This document shows, in pieces, positions 15,951 to 26,982 of a stretch of 64,000 nt of DNA (its first letter is position 1; the number at the start of each line of letters is the position of its first letter). The stretch is from Rhizobium sp. TH2. Its GTDB lineage: Bacteria; Pseudomonadota; Alphaproteobacteria; Rhizobiales; Rhizobiaceae. The notes under the pieces were generated by a model, which did not search any database, had not been told where the DNA came from, and saw nothing but the letters and a program-made list of their open reading frames with translations. The DNA lies in contig NZ_CP062231.1 in the NCBI RefSeq assembly GCF_024707525.1, positions 372,001 through 436,000 on the forward strand, in the 5' to 3' direction. The position numbers and the translations under genes are program-made.

Positions 15951-17828
15951 TCAAGCCGGATCGAAAATAATCTCGGCGCATTCGTAAACGCCGAGTTCCA
16001 GAACGTCCGTGGCGGGGATTTCCCGCTGTCCGGCGGATAGGGCTGTGATCTCCAGTGCCATGACAGGAAGCGCCACGCGCTGGATTTGCGGCGTGATGTT
16101 CGCCAGCAGCAGCCGGCCATGCGTGGCAAGCCCGAGCACCGCATCAGGCCTTGAGGTCTTCACCTCTTGATAGTCCTTGCCGGACAGCGCACCAAGCCGC
16201 GAGATCACATGCGCCAATGGCCGCAATTGGCCCTCCGCCACCGGCTCTCCTTTGTCCGCCACCAGCCCGAACGGACCTGTCAGCGTCGATAGCGTCAGCA
16301 CTTCGAGACCGGCGGAGGCAACCGTTGCGGCATAGGCCAGCGTCCACGCTGCGCCGAACTGGCCATTGTGGCGCGGATCGACATTCGCCATCGGAATGCG
16401 CGCCAGCGAGGGATTGTCCTTGGTCGCGCTGCCATAGGGATTCTGCCGCATGGCGATCGTCGAGGGACCGATGCGATAGGCCTTGTCGCCGTAGATGGCG
16501 CGCGTTGAGGCGACCACATCGCGCAGCGCCTCGAATGACTGCATCACCGAGAGATCGTCGGCGGCATGTACGATCGGATTCGTGCAATGGCTGACATAGT
16601 CGAGCAATTCGCCCGGCACGCGTTTGCGGTTGAGCTCGGTGAAATAGGACAGCATGCCGCCGCCAAGACGGATGCCGGGAAAGGCTTCGCGGGCCGCGGC
16701 GTAGACATCTTCAAGGGGAGGGCAGGCTGGCCACGCGCTTCCCGGTGGCGTCGATTGGCGGTCGATCGCAGGGCTGACGAATAGGGTGTCGAGCGTAAGT
16801 CCGGACTGTCGTACGAGAGCGGCGATTTCGGAGAGTTCCTCGCGCAACGACCGGACACAGGGAACTGCGAGTTCCAGCGTCATCTTCAGCCCTGAAGCCT
16901 CGGCAATCGCTGCGTAGCCCTTGAGAGCATCCACGCCATGTCCGGCAAGTGGATCGAAATGGGCGATGAGATGCCGGGCGTCCGTCGCCTTCAATGTCGC
17001 GATGGAAGCCTGATCTTGATCGACAGATTCCGGTCGCAGCCCGACACCGATCTCCGGCAATCTAAGCGAGGTCGGCAAGATGCGAATGGAAATCGCTTCA
17101 CCCATGCCCCACGCAGGCACCGCATCTTCATCGGCCTTGATCGCCACAGAAACCCGCTGGCTGAACGCCTTGTCCTTCTTCAGCATGTAGGGCCATGGCA
17201 GCGCTAGCGGCCGCACGTAGGTCTTGTAGGAACCGTCGGTCCAGTTCCGCTGGTCTTCCATCTCGAAGACATCGCCTTCGAAACGCGTCGTCGCCTCGAT
17301 GCCTTCGGCAACGCGATGGGTGATCGCGGCGATCTCCTTGAACGGCTGCCAGGGATCGATCCCGTCGGGCCAGTGTGCCTGCTCGATCGCGCCATCGGCA
17401 TGTTCCACCGTCACCGGCTCGCCCGCCACGCCGACGATAGGGTGCAGCACCGCAAAACCGGCGCGGGCGGTCTCGAACGCCGCATCGCTGACGCAGTCCG
17501 CCGAGAAATTCAAGCCATCCGGGGTTCCCAGAATGCTGACTTCGCAATCGAGATTGGCGCCCGAGGGTGCGGTGAAGCGCGCGGCATAGCTGATCGTAAA
17601 GCCATAGTCTTCGGAGCGGACGGACAGACCGTTGATCGCGGCATTGCAGGTTCCCCAATCCTTGTCGCGGACGAGGAAGGCGACGGCCCGCAGGACTTCA
17701 TGCCCCTTGAAACGCAAGCTCCGGAGATTTCCATCCTGCAGTGTGACGCTCAGCGCGCCAGCGGTCAACTCACGCGCCTCGGGCTCCTGCAATTCGGTGC
17801 CGTAGAGCCGGAAGCCGTCGCCGCTCAT
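15951..17828 (-). CDS. apnL: D-apionate lactonase-like protein
   Basis: A 625-residue cytoplasmic protein without signal peptide, resembling the D-apionate lactonase (ApnL) family of D-apiose catabolism. Recognisable features are the start RLYGTELQEPEARELTAG, then LRSLRFKGHEVLRAVAFLVRDKDWGT near 35-60, and a TIM-barrel-like second half with LGGGMLSYFTELNRKRVP. It would open D-apionolactone to D-apionate. Its ATG overlaps the stop of the dehydrogenase gene (ATGA), placing lactone-forming and lactone-opening steps side by side. It is last in the reverse operon and ends 4 nt from the convergent DapA-like gene. The assignment rests on remembered family similarity plus context. Confidence 0.78.
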   Translation of the reverse strand: MSGDGFRLYGTELQEPEARELTAGALSVTLQDGNLRSLRFKGHEVLRAVAFLVRDKDWGTCNAAINGLSVRSEDYGFTISYAARFTAPSGANLDCEVSILGTPDGLNFSADCVSDAAFETARAGFAVLHPIVGVAGEPVTVEHADGAIEQAHWPDGIDPWQPFKEIAAITHRVAEGIEATTRFEGDVFEMEDQRNWTDGSYKTYVRPLALPWPYMLKKDKAFSQRVSVAIKADEDAVPAWGMGEAISIRILPTSLRLPEIGVGLRPESVDQDQASIATLKATDARHLIAHFDPLAGHGVDALKGYAAIAEASGLKMTLELAVPCVRSLREELSEIAALVRQSGLTLDTLFVSPAIDRQSTPPGSAWPACPPLEDVYAAAREAFPGIRLGGGMLSYFTELNRKRVPGELLDYVSHCTNPIVHAADDLSVMQSFEALRDVVASTRAIYGDKAYRIGPSTIAMRQNPYGSATKDNPSLARIPMANVDPRHNGQFGAAWTLAYAATVASAGLEVLTLSTLTGPFGLVADKGEPVAEGQLRPLAHVISRLGALSGKDYQEVKTSRPDAVLGLATHGRLLLANITPQIQRVALPVMALEITALSAGQREIPATDVLELGVYECAEIIFDPA

Positions 17829-18862
17829 CCCAGCAGGTCCTTGAGGTCCACCGTCCTGCCGGTCTCGGCGCTGAGATAGGCGGCATCGACCAGCGCGAAG
17901 GTCTTGAGATTGTCGTGGCCGGAGGTCGCCGGCTCGGTGCCGGTGGCGAGGCTTTCGATCCAGTGCTTCTCGATGATCGCTACGCTTTCCTGGATATTGT
18001 GCCAGGGCTTGGCCGCCCAGGGCAGGAGTTCGGGTTCGACATCCCGCCTGCTGGTGCCGGACGTCCTGCCATGGATCACCAGCTTGTAATCCTTGGATAG
18101 CCGGATGGTGCCGTCCGACCCGTCGATCTCGATGAAGGTCTCGGGAAATTGCTCCTCGGGCAAAAAGGTGCTGTAGCTGCAATCGACCACCGACGTGATG
18201 CCGTTCGCATGGTCGAGTAGCATTGTAGCCACGTCCTCGCCGGCAATATCGGGCCGCACGCGCAGGGTCCGCGCGGTCAGCCGGTCGACATCGCCGAACA
18301 AGTAGCGAGCGATATCGAGCACATGGATGCCCAGATCCTCGACGATGAAACGCTTGCCCTTGGCGAGATAGGGCTGTCCGGCGAAAATGTCATAACCAGA
18401 GCGGAACGACACGCGGCCCCAGAACGGCTTGCCGATCGCGCCGCTGTCGAGCGCGTCCTTGACGGCCATCAGCGGCGTCTGCCAGCGGAAATTCTCATGC
18501 ACCATAAGTGGCACGCCGGCATCGTCGGCTGCCTTCACCATCGCCTTCGCGTCATCGAGGTTGAGCGCAAAAGGCTTCTGGCAGATCGTCGGCACCTTGT
18601 GGCGTGCGGCAAGCTCGACCAGCGCCCGGTGGCTCGCCACCGTGGTTGCGATATCGACGAAATCGAAACCGCCATCGGCGAACATGGTCTCGGCCGACGC
18701 GTAGCGCCGCGCCACGCCGAACTGGTCGCCGACGATCCGGAGCCGTTCCGGATCGCGATCGCAGATCGCCACGATCTCGGCATTGTCGAGATCCTGCCAG
18801 CCATGCATCTGGTTGACCGCGAAGAAGCCGCAGCCGGTCACCGCACCCTTGAAAACCTTCAT
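17825..18862 (-). CDS. apsD: Gfo/Idh/MocA oxidoreductase, probable D-apiose dehydrogenase
   Basis: A 345-residue NAD(P)-dependent sugar dehydrogenase of the Gfo/Idh/MocA family. The nucleotide-binding loop GAVTGCGFFA lies near 6-15. The family EKP motif is present as QKP at 95-97. The catalytic DxGxH region is seen in EDLGIHVLDIARYLFG. D-apiose dehydrogenase (ApsD) is a member and yields D-apionolactone. Downstream coupling to the lactonase and the presence of the oxidoisomerase and kinase make this the best call. Other sugars such as inositol or glucose derivatives remain possible from the sequence alone. Confidence 0.8.
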   Translation of the reverse strand: MKVFKGAVTGCGFFAVNQMHGWQDLDNAEIVAICDRDPERLRIVGDQFGVARRYASAETMFADGGFDFVDIATTVASHRALVELAARHKVPTICQKPFALNLDDAKAMVKAADDAGVPLMVHENFRWQTPLMAVKDALDSGAIGKPFWGRVSFRSGYDIFAGQPYLAKGKRFIVEDLGIHVLDIARYLFGDVDRLTARTLRVRPDIAGEDVATMLLDHANGITSVVDCSYSTFLPEEQFPETFIEIDGSDGTIRLSKDYKLVIHGRTSGTSRRDVEPELLPWAAKPWHNIQESVAIIEKHWIESLATGTEPATSGHDNLKTFALVDAAYLSAETGRTVDLKDLLG

Positions 18863-18865
18863 TTC

Positions 18866-19930
18866 TCAGCCTGCCTTTGCCATCTGCATCAGGGTCACGC
18901 GCTGCTGCAAGCGGCGCTGCGCCTGATCAACCACGACTGCCACGATGATGACAAGACCCTTGATGACCATCTGCCAGAAAGAGCTGACGCCCATCATGAC
19001 AAGACCGTCGGAGAGGATGCCGATGACGAAAGCGCCGATGATCGTACCGCCGATCGTGCCGCGCCCACCGGACATCGAGGTTCCGCCAAGCACGGCTGCT
19101 GCGATGGCGTTGAGCTCGAGATTGGTGCCGGTCGCCGGATGCGATGCCATCAGTTCCGACGAGATCACCAGCCCGACGATCGCTGCGCAGAAACCGGAGA
19201 ACATATACACGAACATCTTCACCCGCTTGACCCGGATGCCGGACATGCGCGCCGCGCGCTCATTGCCGCCAACCGCGAAGATGTGCCGGCCGAGCGGCAC
19301 GAAGCGGGCGAAATAGGCCGCACCCAGCGCCACCGTGATCAGGATCCACACCGACACCGGCAGGCCGAGAATGCTGCCCGAGCCGAGATAGCTGAAACCC
19401 TGGTTGCCTAGTTCTTGCCTGCCCTGCAGGTTCGGCAGCGTCTGGCCGTCGGAATAGAGCAGCGCCATGCCGCGCGCGACATAGAGTGTTCCGAGTGTCG
19501 CAATGAACGGCGCGACATTGAGCCGGGTGATCAACAGGCCGTTGATCGCACCGATGACGATGCCGACCACAGCCACGATGAACGCCACCTCGACAATGTT
19601 GAAATAGACGGTGTAGCCGATCGGCAGCTCGATGCCGTAGAGAATGAGCCCGCCGGCGACCATGCCGCACAGGCCGACGATCGAGCCGACCGAGAGATCG
19701 ATGCCGCCGGTGATGATGACGAATGTCATGCCGATCGCCAAGAACGCGTTCTGCGTCGCATGCTTGGACATCAGGATCATGTTCGCGGTCGACAGGAAGT
19801 TCGGTGCGAAAAACGAAAAGAAGATGATGACCGCGAACAGCGCGATGAATGTCCTGAGCTTCATCAGCGTCAGCAGGATCGATCCGCTGTTGAGGCCTTC
19901 GTGGCAGGCGGTTTGCGTTGCTGTCGTCAT
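18866..19930 (-). CDS. Sugar ABC transporter permease, RbsC type (CUT2)
   Basis: A multispanning permease of 354 residues in the BPD_transp_2 family. Motifs MTFVIITGGIDLSVGSIVGL near 65-84 and AVLGGTSMSGGRGTIGGTIIG near 285-305 are diagnostic of ribose/simple-sugar permeases. It overlaps the ATPase stop by TGATG, giving a start at 19930 (a GTG at 19933 is possible). With the ATPase and SBP upstream it forms a complete CUT2 importer, presumably for D-apiose or D-apionate given the enzymes in the same operon. Confidence 0.9.
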   Translation of the reverse strand: MTTATQTACHEGLNSGSILLTLMKLRTFIALFAVIIFFSFFAPNFLSTANMILMSKHATQNAFLAIGMTFVIITGGIDLSVGSIVGLCGMVAGGLILYGIELPIGYTVYFNIVEVAFIVAVVGIVIGAINGLLITRLNVAPFIATLGTLYVARGMALLYSDGQTLPNLQGRQELGNQGFSYLGSGSILGLPVSVWILITVALGAAYFARFVPLGRHIFAVGGNERAARMSGIRVKRVKMFVYMFSGFCAAIVGLVISSELMASHPATGTNLELNAIAAAVLGGTSMSGGRGTIGGTIIGAFVIGILSDGLVMMGVSSFWQMVIKGLVIIVAVVVDQAQRRLQQRVTLMQMAKAG

Positions 19931-21474
19931 CACGCATGGTTCCTTTTGGTTTTATGCCCTTCCGCAGAGGCCGAGATGATCATGTCCTCGGTGGCGTCTC
20001 GGCGGTCGACGACCGTGACCAACCGCCCGTTGCTCATCACCGCGATGCGATCGGAAAGCGCCATCACCTCTTCGAGGTCGGATGTGGAAAACAGAATGGC
20101 AAGCCCCTCGCTGGCCAGCCGCCGCATGGTGCGGAATACGTCTGCCTTGGCGCCGACATCGATGCCGCGGCTCGGCTCGTCCATCAGCAGCACCTTCGGG
20201 CCGGTCATCAGCGCCTTGCCGATCACGACCTTCTGCTGGTTGCCGCCTGACATCGAGGTGACTTCGAAATCCGGGTTCTTCGCCTTGATCGCGAGGCCGC
20301 GTATGGCGTCACCGATCGCCTTCTTCTCTCGGGCGAGATCGATGTGAAAGCCGCCCCTTACGAACTGCCCGAGGCTCGCCATCGTCAGGTTGCCCGCGAT
20401 CGACATGGATTGCACCAGGCCCTCGCGCTGACGGTCCTCGGGAATGAGCGCCAGACCCTCGCGGATACGCCGCGTCGTATCGCGCCCCTTGAGCTCCTCG
20501 CCGTCGATGAAAACCTTGCCGGTATAGTGCTCATGCCGGCCCATGATGCATTCGAAAAGCTCCGAGCGCCCCGCACCCATCAGGCCATAGATGCCGAGAA
20601 TCTCGCCCTTCCTGACCGATAGCGACGCATGATCGACGGCGTAGCCGCCCTGTACGCGCGGCAGGCAGATCTCCTCCGCGCGGAAGACTTCGTCACCCAG
20701 CGGATGGTCGATCTGCTTGGCGAAATCCTTGGCGTCTGAGCCGATCATCGAGCGGACGATCCAGCTGGTATCGATATCCCTGACCATCGCATGGCCGGTG
20801 ATCTGGCCGTCCTTCAGCACGGTGATATAGTCGCCGATCCGCATCAGCTCCTCGAGCCGGTGCGAGATATAGACGATTGCAACACCGCGCGCCTTGAGGT
20901 CGGCGATGACGCGGAACAGGATGTCGACTTCCGCCGCGCTCAGCGCCGAGGTCGGTTCGTCCATGATGAGGATGCGGGTATCGAGCGACACGGCGCGGGC
21001 AATCTCGACGAGCTGCTGCTGGCCGATCGGCAGGTCTTCCGCCAGCGTATCTGCCGAGATCCCGGCTTCAAGGCGGTCGAGGAATTCATTGGCCTTTGCC
21101 ACCTGCGCCTTGTGATCGATGCCGCGCAGGCCGCGCGTGATCTCGCGGGTGGCAAAAATGTTCTCGGCGACCGAGAGATTGCCGAACAGATTGAGTTCCT
21201 GGAAGACGATGCCGATGCCGTGGCGCACCGCGTCGGCCGGCGTATCGAGATGGATCTTTTCGCCATCGAGAAAGATCTCGCCCAGTGTCGGCCGTTCGAC
21301 GCCGGCGATGATCCGCATCAGCGTCGATTTGCCCGCACCATTCTCGCCGACCAGCACGTTGACTGCGCCACGGCGAAGCTTGAGATCGGCCTTCTTGACC
21401 GCCAGGATGCCGGAATAGGCCTTGGTGATGTCGCGCAGTTCGAGGATAACGTCGCCGTCGTCGGGGCCGGTCAT
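19930..21474 (-). CDS. Sugar ABC transporter ATPase, RbsA type, two nucleotide-binding domains
   Basis: A fused double ATPase of 514 residues, normal for the CUT2 family. The first domain has Walker A GENGAGKS near 43-50 and the signature-like LPIGQQQLVEIARA. The second has the degenerate loop GLMGAGRS and the intact signature MSGGNQQKVVIGKAL with Walker B VLLMDEPSRGID. The start at 21474 directly follows the DUF2291 gene. It energises the permease at 18866-19930. Confidence 0.92.
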   Translation of the reverse strand: MTGPDDGDVILELRDITKAYSGILAVKKADLKLRRGAVNVLVGENGAGKSTLMRIIAGVERPTLGEIFLDGEKIHLDTPADAVRHGIGIVFQELNLFGNLSVAENIFATREITRGLRGIDHKAQVAKANEFLDRLEAGISADTLAEDLPIGQQQLVEIARAVSLDTRILIMDEPTSALSAAEVDILFRVIADLKARGVAIVYISHRLEELMRIGDYITVLKDGQITGHAMVRDIDTSWIVRSMIGSDAKDFAKQIDHPLGDEVFRAEEICLPRVQGGYAVDHASLSVRKGEILGIYGLMGAGRSELFECIMGRHEHYTGKVFIDGEELKGRDTTRRIREGLALIPEDRQREGLVQSMSIAGNLTMASLGQFVRGGFHIDLAREKKAIGDAIRGLAIKAKNPDFEVTSMSGGNQQKVVIGKALMTGPKVLLMDEPSRGIDVGAKADVFRTMRRLASEGLAILFSTSDLEEVMALSDRIAVMSNGRLVTVVDRRDATEDMIISASAEGHKTKRNHA

Positions 21475-21476
21475 GA

Positions 21477-22115
21477 TCAACCCCCGATCGTGATTGTCGC
21501 CGGCACGAATTGCGGCAATTGGCCGGCGGAGGGCAGCGGAAACGCGCCGGTTGCGGTCAGCTTCTTGCCGGTCAATCCGCTGCGCGGCAGTTTTTCGAGC
21601 AATGTCTTGTTGACATGGATGTTGAACGCCTTGCCGTATTCCGCCCATTCGATTTGGTTCTTGAACTCGTTGAAGTTCACGAATTTCAAGCTGTCACGGA
21701 GCGCGGTGCCCCGGATTGCCGGGCCGATCGCCACTCGGACATCGGCCTTGGCGTCACCATCGACATCGACATCGACATAAGCGGCGCGCGATTTGGTTTC
21801 CTCGGCGACGATCGTTCCCTCGACCTTGGCCGCGAAAGTATAGGGCGCGTTGCCCTGCTTTTCCTTGTGGCCGTATTTCGCGGCAGCGGCGTTGAGATCG
21901 CTTGATGCCAGTGAGGTGACGTCCTTGAGCGATCCCGCACGTTCGTTGAGATAGGGAAGCACCTTGTCGTCCCAGATGCCGGCGACCAGCTTGTCGGGGT
22001 CGAAGGCGCCTGCGGCCGCCTCTTTCTGCTGGTCGGCGGTCTTGATGAACTTGCAGCCCGGCAGCGCCAGCAAGCCGGCCAGCGCGATCACGGCGACGGA
22101 ATTGAACCTGGGCAT
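21477..22115 (-). CDS. DUF2291 family lipoprotein linked to a CUT2 transporter
   Basis: A secreted or membrane-anchored protein of about 212 residues. The N-terminus has a lipoprotein signal with LALPGC, so the cysteine near 20 should be lipidated. The rest fits DUF2291, a family often found between SBP and ATPase genes of ribose-type importers. Typical features are the NQIEWAEYGKAFNIHVNK segment and the conserved GPAIRGTALRDSL. Its function is unknown; position in the operon suggests an accessory periplasmic component of sugar uptake. The ATG at 22115 has better spacing from GGAG than the ATG at 22121. Confidence 0.75.
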   Translation of the reverse strand: MPRFNSVAVIALAGLLALPGCKFIKTADQQKEAAAGAFDPDKLVAGIWDDKVLPYLNERAGSLKDVTSLASSDLNAAAAKYGHKEKQGNAPYTFAAKVEGTIVAEETKSRAAYVDVDVDGDAKADVRVAIGPAIRGTALRDSLKFVNFNEFKNQIEWAEYGKAFNIHVNKTLLEKLPRSGLTGKKLTATGAFPLPSAGQLPQFVPATITIGG

Positions 22116-22142
22116 TCCCATTCTCCAGTAACAAGCAGCAAA

Positions 22143-22170
22143 CGCGAGGCAGGGGTTGCCCCGCCTCGCG
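22143..22170 (-). terminator. Stem-loop after the CUT2 SBP gene
   Basis: CGCGAGGC plus GGGG pairs with CCCC plus GCCTCGCG, a 12-bp stem with one bulged A and a 3-nt loop. It starts 17 nt after the SBP stop (reverse strand), before the DUF2291 gene. No U-tract; probable mRNA 3-prime stabiliser or partial attenuator. Confidence 0.6.
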
Positions 22171-22187
22171 CCATCCCTTGGGAGGAT

Positions 22188-24078
<1,891 letters not shown>

Positions 24079-24151
24079 TCATTCCTCCACAAGTCTATGC
24101 ATTTCACATGCGCCGGCGCTTGGCAGCGAAGCCCACGTTTATTGTGAAGTC

Positions 24152-24191
24152 GTGATATCGTCAACTGGTATGATATGTCAATGAGTATTCA
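24152..24191 (-). promoter_or_regulatory. Promoter and candidate operator of the apionate operon
   Basis: On the reverse strand TTGACA (24176-24181) and TATCAC (24152-24157) are 18 nt apart. AACTGGTAT (24163-24171) and ATGAGTATTC (24181-24190) are the two blocks also present at 14005-14024. The first lies between the -35 and -10 boxes, where a repressor would block transcription. An imperfect dyad TGGTATGATATGTCA covers 24166-24180. Confidence 0.5.
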
Positions 24192-24260
24192 TGTGCCCTT
24201 TGGGTCGCTAGAATACGGGGACGAACGCCGGGCAACGCTGGGATGGAAGTTGAGAACAGA

Positions 24261-25478
24261 TCAAATGCCAGGCGCCAAGCCGTTCAGCCGTGTCGCGGCG
24301 GCGTAGCTCTCGGGCTTGAAGCTGAGATAGAGCGCCGATGTGACAGCCACGAAGCCGATATGCATGATCCAGCCGGCGCTATAGGTGCCGGTCCAATCGT
24401 GGAGCAAGGCCAGAAGCAACGGCGCGACTGAGGCGAGCAGAAAGCCGCCGCCCTGCATCAGCGCGACCAGCGCGCCAGCTTGTTCAGGATGCGGCAGGTG
24501 ATCGAGCGCCGTCACGATCGCGAGCGCGAAACTGCTGCCAAGGCCGGCGCCACAGATGCCGACCCAGAAAGCGGCCGCCGAATCGGGAGAAAAGGCCAGT
24601 CCTGCAAAGCCGATCGCCTGCATCGCGAGCGTGAGGAGCAGCCATGGCCGGCGGTCCGTGCCGTGTCTTGCAAGTGCCGGCAAGGCGAGCGCCGCGACAG
24701 CTTGGCAGATGGCCATGATGGCAACAAGGTTGGCACTATCGGCGCTTCGCCATCCGAGGCTCTGATAATAGGGTGCGAGCCAGGTGATGACGGACGAATA
24801 GCCGCCGTTCACCAGTCCGAACGCCGCCATGAGTGCCCAGGTCCGGGGGCGGCTGAGCAGATGGCCGACCAAATTCTTGTCGGGGCGTGCGGAACGCGCT
24901 TCTTTCAACGTCAGCCAGGCAGCAGCCAGTGCGATCACCGCGGGCGCTGCGAGCCATGCAAGGGCCGCGCGCCAGCTGAATCCCATATTCGTGAGCGCCG
25001 GCATGGCGCGGGCGCCGAGCGCACCGCCACCCATGATGACGGCGGAGTAGAGGCCGGTCACCACGGCGATGCTGTTGGGGAAATTCTCCTTGATGATACC
25101 GGGGAAGGCTGCCTGAATGAAGGCAACGCTCGCGCCGCAGAGTGCCGCAGTGAGGATGAGCAGCACGCCGCTCGACGCTTCCAGCCGCAATATTGATCCG
25201 ATCGCGAGCACCGAAAGCGCGATGAGCATTCCTCTTCGCGTTCCGATCGCCGCCTGGATTCGCGGTGAAACGAACGCGCCGATGCCCATCAGCAGCATGG
25301 GCAGCAATGTGAGAACCGAGATGCCCTCGAGGCTCATGCCGAGATCATGCCCGATATCGACCAGCAGAGGTCCGGGCGCGGCGAGGAATGGTCGCAGATT
25401 GATGCCGATCAGCACGACCAGGGCGAGCACGGCCCATGGCCGGCCCGGCTTGCCTTCGGGATTCTTCATTGCGATCAT
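24261..25478 (-). CDS. MFS transporter, CynX/NimT-like
   Basis: A major facilitator protein of about 405 residues with some 12 hydrophobic segments. The opening VLIGINLRPFLAAPGPLLVDI near 20-40 is typical of the CynX/NimT group (cyanate, nitroimidazole and other small-molecule transporters). It is the last gene of the reverse operon that starts with the dipeptide-type importer and contains an amidohydrolase, so it may export a product such as a small amine or acid. Several start codons are possible (25505 GTG, 25478 and 25469 ATG); none has a strong ribosome site. Confidence 0.85.
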   Translation of the reverse strand: MIAMKNPEGKPGRPWAVLALVVLIGINLRPFLAAPGPLLVDIGHDLGMSLEGISVLTLLPMLLMGIGAFVSPRIQAAIGTRRGMLIALSVLAIGSILRLEASSGVLLILTAALCGASVAFIQAAFPGIIKENFPNSIAVVTGLYSAVIMGGGALGARAMPALTNMGFSWRAALAWLAAPAVIALAAAWLTLKEARSARPDKNLVGHLLSRPRTWALMAAFGLVNGGYSSVITWLAPYYQSLGWRSADSANLVAIMAICQAVAALALPALARHGTDRRPWLLLTLAMQAIGFAGLAFSPDSAAAFWVGICGAGLGSSFALAIVTALDHLPHPEQAGALVALMQGGGFLLASVAPLLLALLHDWTGTYSAGWIMHIGFVAVTSALYLSFKPESYAAATRLNGLAPGI

Positions 25479-25527
25479 GATTTCAGTCACTTGAGGCAGG
25501 CGCACCGCGCCGCTGGGGGATATCGGC

Positions 25528-26970
25528 CTATTCGATCAGGTTGGTATCGCGGCTGTTGCGCCAGAACATGGGCGGAGTCCTGAGCGAATCGCGGATGCCG
25601 AGCCGCTCGATCATCAGCTCCGTCTCCCGCTGCGCCGCATCGAGCACCGCATCCTGATCGACATGGACCGGCTCGCGATTCCGCAAGAGCACGCGGCCTC
25701 CGACCAGAACGGTGTGGACATCGTTGCCATTGGCGAAATAGGTGACCCGGAACTCCGGCATGTTCGCCGGATAAAGATGCGGCCGGCGCAGATCGACCAG
25801 GATGATATCCGCCTTCTTGCCCGGTTCGAGCGAGCCGATCTCGTTTTCAAGACCGAGGACGCGGGCGCCGTCGATCGTGCACATTTCCAGCGCCTTGCCC
25901 GGCGGAAGCCAGCTCGGATCGTGGAAATAGGTGCGGTGGTAATGCATGCATTGCTGCATGTGGCGGAACATGTCGGCCGAACGATCCGGCGCCGTCGCAT
26001 CCGAGCCGATCGCGACCGTCACGCCGGCATCGAGCAGTTCGGTCACCGGGCAACGCGCGAGGATGGATGCGACCGCGCTCGGATTGTGGACGACGGTTGT
26101 GCCAGTCTCGGCGCAGATCGCGATCTCTTCGTCGGTGAGGCCGGTGGCATGCGACAGCAGCGTGCGTGGCCCGAGAATGCCGATATCCTTGGCGATGCGA
26201 ACACTGCCTTTGGTGTGGCCGTCCTGGGTGAAGATCAGGCCGCGTTCCTCGGCGATTTCCTTGACCCTTCGCGACTGGGCGACGGCATCCCGTCCGCCGG
26301 GATCGTCGAGATGCTGCTGGTGCACAGTGGGCGTCAGGAACGCGACATGCAAACGGTCTTCGTGGCTGCGGTGCCAGCGGTCGGCGAGATCAAGCGACGT
26401 CGCAAGTTGCTGCTCAAACGTCACCGGGCAATCGGTGCGCTGCGAACCGTTCCAGCGGGCATAGGTCAGGGGATGTGGCGGCCGCGTGGTGCCCACTGCC
26501 ACGACCGAACGGGTGCCGATGTGCAGCACGCCTTCCATATGCGCGTCGCCGTAGGCCGGATCGTCCGTGCGCATGATGGAATCGCCGCCGCCGAGGAGAG
26601 AAACGCCGGTCGTCACCCCGAACCGCAGGCGCTCAAGTGCTGCGAGCTGGGCCTCGGCGTGCCAGAATTCCGGCGTCGAACCGACCGTATAAGCACCCTG
26701 GCAAGCCTGGTACCAGAGGTCGCCGCGCCCGCCGCCGATGGTCTTGATCAGTCCGTGCCCGGCATGGGCGTGGCTGTCGACAAGGCCCGGCATGATCGCC
26801 ATACCTGATGCATCAATGACTTCCCGCGCGTCATGGTCTCGCACGATTTCTTCGGTCGGTCCGACGGCGACGATCCGGTCGCCCGTGATTGCCACGGCAC
26901 CGTCGGCGATGATTCGGCGTTCCGGATCCACGGCGATCACGGTGCCGTTTCTGATGATGACGTCTGCCAT
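25528..26970 (-). CDS. Amidohydrolase, TRZ/ATZ-like, with altered catalytic motif
   Basis: A 480-residue amidohydrolase-superfamily enzyme. The HxH metal motif is in PGLVDSHAHAGH near 65-70, a histidine in LLSHATGL and the catalytic aspartate in IGSDATAPD. The usual H-x-x-E strand motif is replaced by FTQDGHTKGS, so a metal-ligand histidine appears as Gln and the catalytic Glu as His. The same change occurs in the paralogue at 32437-33804. Family members deaminate or dechlorinate N-heterocycles and guanidines. It is downstream of the dipeptide-type importer in one operon. The substrate is unknown. Confidence 0.85.
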   Translation of the reverse strand: MADVIIRNGTVIAVDPERRIIADGAVAITGDRIVAVGPTEEIVRDHDAREVIDASGMAIMPGLVDSHAHAGHGLIKTIGGGRGDLWYQACQGAYTVGSTPEFWHAEAQLAALERLRFGVTTGVSLLGGGDSIMRTDDPAYGDAHMEGVLHIGTRSVVAVGTTRPPHPLTYARWNGSQRTDCPVTFEQQLATSLDLADRWHRSHEDRLHVAFLTPTVHQQHLDDPGGRDAVAQSRRVKEIAEERGLIFTQDGHTKGSVRIAKDIGILGPRTLLSHATGLTDEEIAICAETGTTVVHNPSAVASILARCPVTELLDAGVTVAIGSDATAPDRSADMFRHMQQCMHYHRTYFHDPSWLPPGKALEMCTIDGARVLGLENEIGSLEPGKKADIILVDLRRPHLYPANMPEFRVTYFANGNDVHTVLVGGRVLLRNREPVHVDQDAVLDAAQRETELMIERLGIRDSLRTPPMFWRNSRDTNLIE

Positions 26971-26982
26971 TTCCTCAGTCTT